Assembly (NCBI RefSeq): GCF_963675165.1
Contig: NC_087390.1
Coordinates: 2,278,001 to 2,342,000 of the forward strand
Origin: Halichondria panicea
Taxonomy: Eukaryota > Porifera > Demospongiae > Suberitida > Halichondriidae
Length of the DNA stretch: 64,000 nucleotides
Direction: 5' to 3'
In this document: positions 59,868-64,000 of the stretch, one piece after another
Layout: each line of letters starts with the position of its first letter
Position numbering within the stretch: position 1 is the stretch's first letter
Notes under the pieces: generated by a model
Seen by the model: the letters and a program-made list of their open reading frames with translations, nothing else
The model's database searches: none
Told to the model about the DNA's origin: nothing
Made by a program: the position numbers and the translations under genes

Positions 59868-60517
59868 TCTTTGTGGGCTGACTGTTACCCACACAGTGGG
59901 TTTTTACATGGATGGCTAGCCATGCATGTATAACAAACATTGTGTGAACTCCAGTTTTATTTTCTACCACACACCACATGTATAGACAAAACACCCACAC
60001 CCCTCCCCCTCCCCACACACACCCACAGCATTCAGTCTGAGATGGACGAAGTCAACAGTCGACTCATTGGTTCCCATGGATACTGTACTCAGGTCAGCTA
60101 CAAACGCTATATATAGCAGCTCCTGGCAACGTTACCTCCATGTTGGCTCAAAAAGGAACTGCATGACTTAGCTAGTGTTTTTTTAATGCCTAGCCCTTTA
60201 GAAACACCTAGCTATTTCCTACAAAATATCCTGTCAGATGATTATTATACGTGCATGCTGGTCATGCCCCCCCCCACATACAGGAGTTGGTTAACTTGCT
60301 ACTTACTGGAGTAGCAGTGTCTAACGTCTTTGATGGGGAGGTGGACCTGGGCAGCAAAGGAAAAGAAAAGGTTAGTACGTGTAGATGCGTTACACCGCTA
60401 GTTTCCACTAATCACCATGGCTTTTGATGTCACAATGACAGCTGAACTTCCTTCTGTAATGTGCACCTGACAATAACAAATAACAATATTTGGCATCTAT
60501 TAGCTCTTGAAAAATGC

Positions 60518-60943
60518 CCAAGAGAATAATGCATAAGAAGAGAAGAGTGTCGAACTACCGATACCTCTACACAATTTTGTGTACAAAGTAACGTGACAAC
60601 CTGTCAATTGCACGTGAGCAACTCGCAATTAATGACGTTGCACATAATTACGCAACGCACAGAATTTGTTAATAGTGAGTAAAGAGTGCAAGTGAAGAGG
60701 ATTATTGTCTCGAAAAAATCCTCTCCTGTCAGTGTGCAGTGAGCAGCTCTGAACATTTGAGCGCGAACGACTAGCTAGAGTCAGTTCAATTACCACACTC
60801 CTAAAAACGTCACGGTTAACATTTACTAGAAGACTACTAGTACATTGTAAGTTTGCAATACGTGCGAGTCACGTTACTTCGTGCACAGTTTTTGTGTAGA
60901 AGTATCAGTAGTTCGACACTCTTCTCTTCTTATGCACTCTTGG
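60518..60943. mobile_element. MITE with about 85-bp inverted ends in MINDY4 copy c intron 12
   Basis: The left CCAAGAGAATAATGCATAAG and the right in reverse CCAAGAGTGCATAAGAAGAG continue together through GAAGAGTGTCGAACTAC, TCTACACAA and AAGTAACGTGAC. No coding sequence. Absent from the same intron in copies a and b. Confidence 0.9.
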
Positions 60944-62043
60944 TAATACTTGATCACTCAACCAATTTGACATAACAAATGAATTTTGTTGTTGCTATTT
61001 ACCCATTAAATCATCTTCCTTCAGCTATAGTCCTACGAGGAGGTATTGAAAAAACATGTTTGAGCTCATAATTATACACAAAACAAATAGCTCTTGAAAA
61101 ATATCCAAGAGAGTAGATCACTCTTGACACAACATATGAATTTTGTTGTTGCTATTTACCCTCTTCCTCTCTACCATCCAGCTAATCCTCCGAGGTCTAA
61201 ACAAACAAAGTGAGATCGGATTGTTATCACTATTTGAGCATTATCAGTCATGCATGGTGAGTTCGTGTGGTCCTCATTCTCATTACAACCTTTCCCCACT
61301 AATGAATACTTGCTTTCTCACACCCACCCTCCCCCAGGTTGGGAGTAATTACAAGGACCCTGTCTATCCTATATGGGTGATCTGCAGCGAGAGCCACTTT
61401 TCAGTGCTGTTCTCTCATCAGAGATTGCTGCGTGAGAATCCGTAAGTTGTTGAAGTCCCTCTGTAACTTTTCTATTCATGGTAAAAGCTATTGAAATGTG
61501 CTTGTATAGAAGAATTGGCGAAAGAGTCATTGACCGGTATTCGAAATATGTGTATAGTAAATTGTTTGACTGTACTGTTTGTTGTATAGTTGTACGCAGT
61601 ACAATGGTCGATCATTCCTTACCAATTTAAGTCTTCATGCACATACAGGAGACTCCAAAGGAGATTTGACTTACATTATTACGATGGTCTGGCTAACCAG
61701 GACGAGGCCATACGACTGACTATAGGTACGTTGAGAGATGTGCCAACCTCAGCTAATGTAATAGATCCTCACACAGACAATGCAGAGGGAAGAGGGTCGT
61801 TGGTGGAGGATGCATTGACCCCACCCACTGGAGCTGTGCATTCGGACTAAGTGAGTTAGAGGTTTTGTGTTGTGCACTATTATAAGTATCGTGTGTACCG
61901 TGCTGCAGGTGGAAGAGTGTCACTGTCAGCTGGAATGGATCTGAACCAATTTTGTAGCAACGTTCATTTTGTACACTGTACACTATTCATGCATAGATAC
62001 TATATCTATGAGTACTGTCCTCTTGAATATTCACGCATGATCA

Positions 62044-62121
62044 TGACATCATAAAAATTATGTCATTTTGACATTCATGGCTTCCGATCCCCATGTACGT
62101 ACCTGGAGACAATATAAAAGG
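62044..62121 (+). promoter_or_regulatory. TRAF c core promoter: TGACATCA and TATAAAAGG
   Basis: TGACATCA at 62044-62051 and TATAAAAGG at 62113-62121, 52 bases before the ATG at 62165. Third instance of the same pair. Confidence 0.7.
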
Positions 62122-62164
62122 CCACAGGCTAGGACAAACTCAAAAGCAAATTAACAAAAAGCCG

Positions 62165-64000
62165 ATGAGTACACTAGTGTGTGTAAGCTGTCAAGAGTAT
62201 GTGTTCCACGATCCATACCAATGTGATTGTGGAGACAGACTCTGTAGCAAGTGTTATAACTCCTATGTTGAGAGGTAAGACTGCATCTGATGTACTGCTG
62301 TACGTATAACAGTGCTAATAGGTGACTCCAACTTTGTATAATGAAACTAAATTTCATGAAAATAATCAGAATTCCGAGACTGTACATGTATATGTACATA
62401 GCTATGTGGCATAGACGATGTAAATAAGGTGATATGTTGATCATCGACTGACGTTTTCTTTTCTGCAGAGCCCAGAAGAAGTTCATCTGTTCATCCTGCA
62501 ATAAAGAGAACATCGTGGCCAACTGTTTCCGAGACAAGGCAGTAGAGTACGAGCTTCGGAACACCACCCTCAAGTGCCTGAACCAGTCCTGTCCCTGGGA
62601 GGGGGAGAGCAGGTTCTATCAGGTAAGCACAATGCTAATGTGCAGCATGGACTTCTTTGTCTAAGCTGAGCACATGGCTTATTATAATCGTATTCACAAT
62701 GTAGTGCCGGGAATCAGTCCCATTCAGTGTGAACTTTCTTTTGAAGGGTATTACAAGGAACTAGTAGGAATCATAGTTACTGATCTGTTTTGCCTAGGAA
62801 TCTTGTTTGTGAACCTTGTTTAATGTCTCAGTGTCTGTGTTGTTGGTGAACTATTGGATTGATACCTTCTCTTGTTGCCAGTTTGTTGTTTACAGCGTTC
62901 TTTGTCTGTGTTTTCTGTAGGAGCATAAGAATTCGTGCAAGTTTGGAGTAGTACAATGCACCAACTCAATATACGGCTGTAAAGAAGAACTAATTAGGAG
63001 TCAATTACACGACCACTTCAACAATAAATGCAACTTCAACCCGATCACTTGTCGATGGTGTGGACAACACACCCTCAATGAAGACGTAAGTTATTCAATA
63101 ATAATTATTATAGAAAACTTTACTGTGCTTCTTAAGAGTCACTATTATAATAGCTGCATGCATAGAACTCCCATGCAACTAATCATCACGATTCCCAAAT
63201 ACACAGATTCACATTCAGAAGGAGTGTGAGATGGCACTAGACTACTGCCCCAATGGGTGTGGGGAAAGGTTACCTAGGAGAGAGGTGAGTTCTGATTGAT
63301 GTCAGAGGTTAATTCGATAAATTGCCTTTTTAGTACATTCATTTCCTGTGTTAAATTGACATGAATAATTAATGATGCTAAACTTGATAGTTAATGATCT
63401 TTACCCACTCCCCTCACAGATGCTCAAGCATACTAAAACAGTGTGCACTCACCAAGTAAGAGAATGCGACTACAAGGACTTGGGGTGCACCTACAAGGTA
63501 CATTCACACAGCATTTATTCACTTCCAACTTATATAATAATGCACTCATGTAATTATGTGACCTAATGTACTCGCTTAGTTATATGCTCTTATTGGTCTG
63601 TAGGGTACCATCAAGGACCTAACGAAGCATGCAAAGGAGTACCCTGCATATCACAACCAACTACTGAAAATGGCCAACAAAGAAATGAAGCAATCTCTGG
63701 ACCACCAAATTGCCTTATTAGACAACAAAACAGACGATTTGAAATCTGAAATTAGCAAGATTAGGTCTGAGTTGCAGTCACGACTGCAACCAGTAACAGA
63801 TGCTGTGGTAAAAGCTGAGTCAGCAATTATCCAACTACAAGATGGACTCAGTGAAGTATCTCTGCTATTGCAAACACTTCAAGCAGCCAGTTACGATGGA
63901 ACATTCATTTGGAAGATCCCCGAAGTCACTAGGAGAAGACAAGAAGCTAGAACTGGGAAAACTGTATCTCTGTATTCCGCTCCATTCTATACGAGTCGTC
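62165..64000 (+). CDS. TRAF-family protein c (runs off the window end in the MATH domain)
   Basis: Exons 62165-62274, 62469-62622, 62921-63085, 63207-63284, 63420-63497, 63604-64000 (incomplete). All complete exons equal TRAF a and b in length and are open. RING, TRAF zinc fingers and coiled coil are intact, and the MATH domain is cut after YSAPFYTSR. Exon 2 reads SSCNKENIV where a and b have NEENIV, and exon 3 reads LHDHFNNKC where the others have LQDHLNNKC. Intron 1 is longer than in a and b, and introns 2-5 are closest to TRAF b, so c and b are the more recent pair. Confidence 0.93.

Larger units (their letters stand above)
55379..61957 (+). pseudogene. MINDY4 copy c, lacking exons 1-4 and the catalytic-cysteine exon, with further lesions
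   Basis: Pieces: exon 5 end (about 55688-55735), exon 7 56086-56184, exon 8 56633-56704, exon 9 57163-57228, exon 10 58894-58970, exon 11 60029-60092, exon 12 60284-60370, exon 13 61182-61256, exon 14 61338-61441, exon 15 61649-61850, exon 16 61909-61957. GGPCG is absent. Exon 8 has a 2-base insertion (GGTATATGGC for GGTATGGC) and TAA in place of TAT AAG. Exon 10 has a 6-base in-frame insertion (ACACTG region). Exon 15 has one extra C (CCACCCACTGG), which ends the frame early. Introns carry two extra insertions. This is a pseudogene. Confidence 0.88.

Overview
The window looks like nuclear DNA of an early-branching animal, most likely a sponge. This is an inference from AT-rich sequence, many short spliced exons, multi-exon metazoan families (MINDY4, TRAF with a MATH domain, aquaporin, a TAZ-type zinc finger), an intronic eukaryotic tRNA gene, and dense small DNA transposons and (CA)n tracts. 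The species cannot be named from the sequence. Exon coordinates were read by eye from GT/AG sites and reading phase; every gene model quoted as complete keeps phase across all its junctions.

Region 1 (1-10.4 kb) is built around transposons. It opens with the 3' end of an aquaporin gene. Two Ginger1-like cut-and-paste elements follow, at 629-3387 and 3619-8085. Both have TGTCA termini and a 4-bp target duplication (GTAC and ACGG). Both encode a Gypsy-like integrase and a PHD finger, and the larger one also encodes a Ulp1-type protease. The larger element sits inside a protein-kinase-like reading frame that is open on both sides. A decayed copy of the aquaporin tail and an intact mucin-like membrane protein lie at 9.3-10.3 kb. 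Together with a decayed mucin tail near 600/3400 they show that an aquaporin/mucin convergent pair was duplicated and each copy lost a different gene.

Region 2 (11-26 kb) holds host genes: a 14-exon, 890-residue proline-rich protein that I do not recognise (+), carrying an antisense tRNA-Glu in one intron; a convergent 11-exon, 1186-residue protein with a TAZ-like zinc finger and a C-terminal kinase domain (-), the most unusual protein here; a broken glycosyltransferase-like gene interrupted by a palindrome (-); and a small 3-TM protein (-) divergent from MINDY4.

Region 3 (25.9-64 kb) is a tandem array. It starts with a full MINDY4-type Lys48 deubiquitinase (16 exons, 689 aa) and a TRAF-type RING/zf-TRAF/coiled-coil/MATH protein (445 aa). 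A unit of about 12 kb then follows twice (about 38.1-50.0 and 50.0-62 kb onward). Each contains an eroded partial MINDY4 copy, a longer MINDY4 copy lacking exons 1-4 and the catalytic-cysteine exon, and an intact TRAF gene, the last running off the end. The TRAF genes keep a TATA box, an upstream TGACATCA element and, in the two with visible 3' ends, a large 3' hairpin. The array therefore looks like TRAF expansion with MINDY4 fragments carried along. Kinase, E3-like and deubiquitinase genes lie side by side, which suggests ubiquitin-linked signalling, but functional linkage is only an inference.
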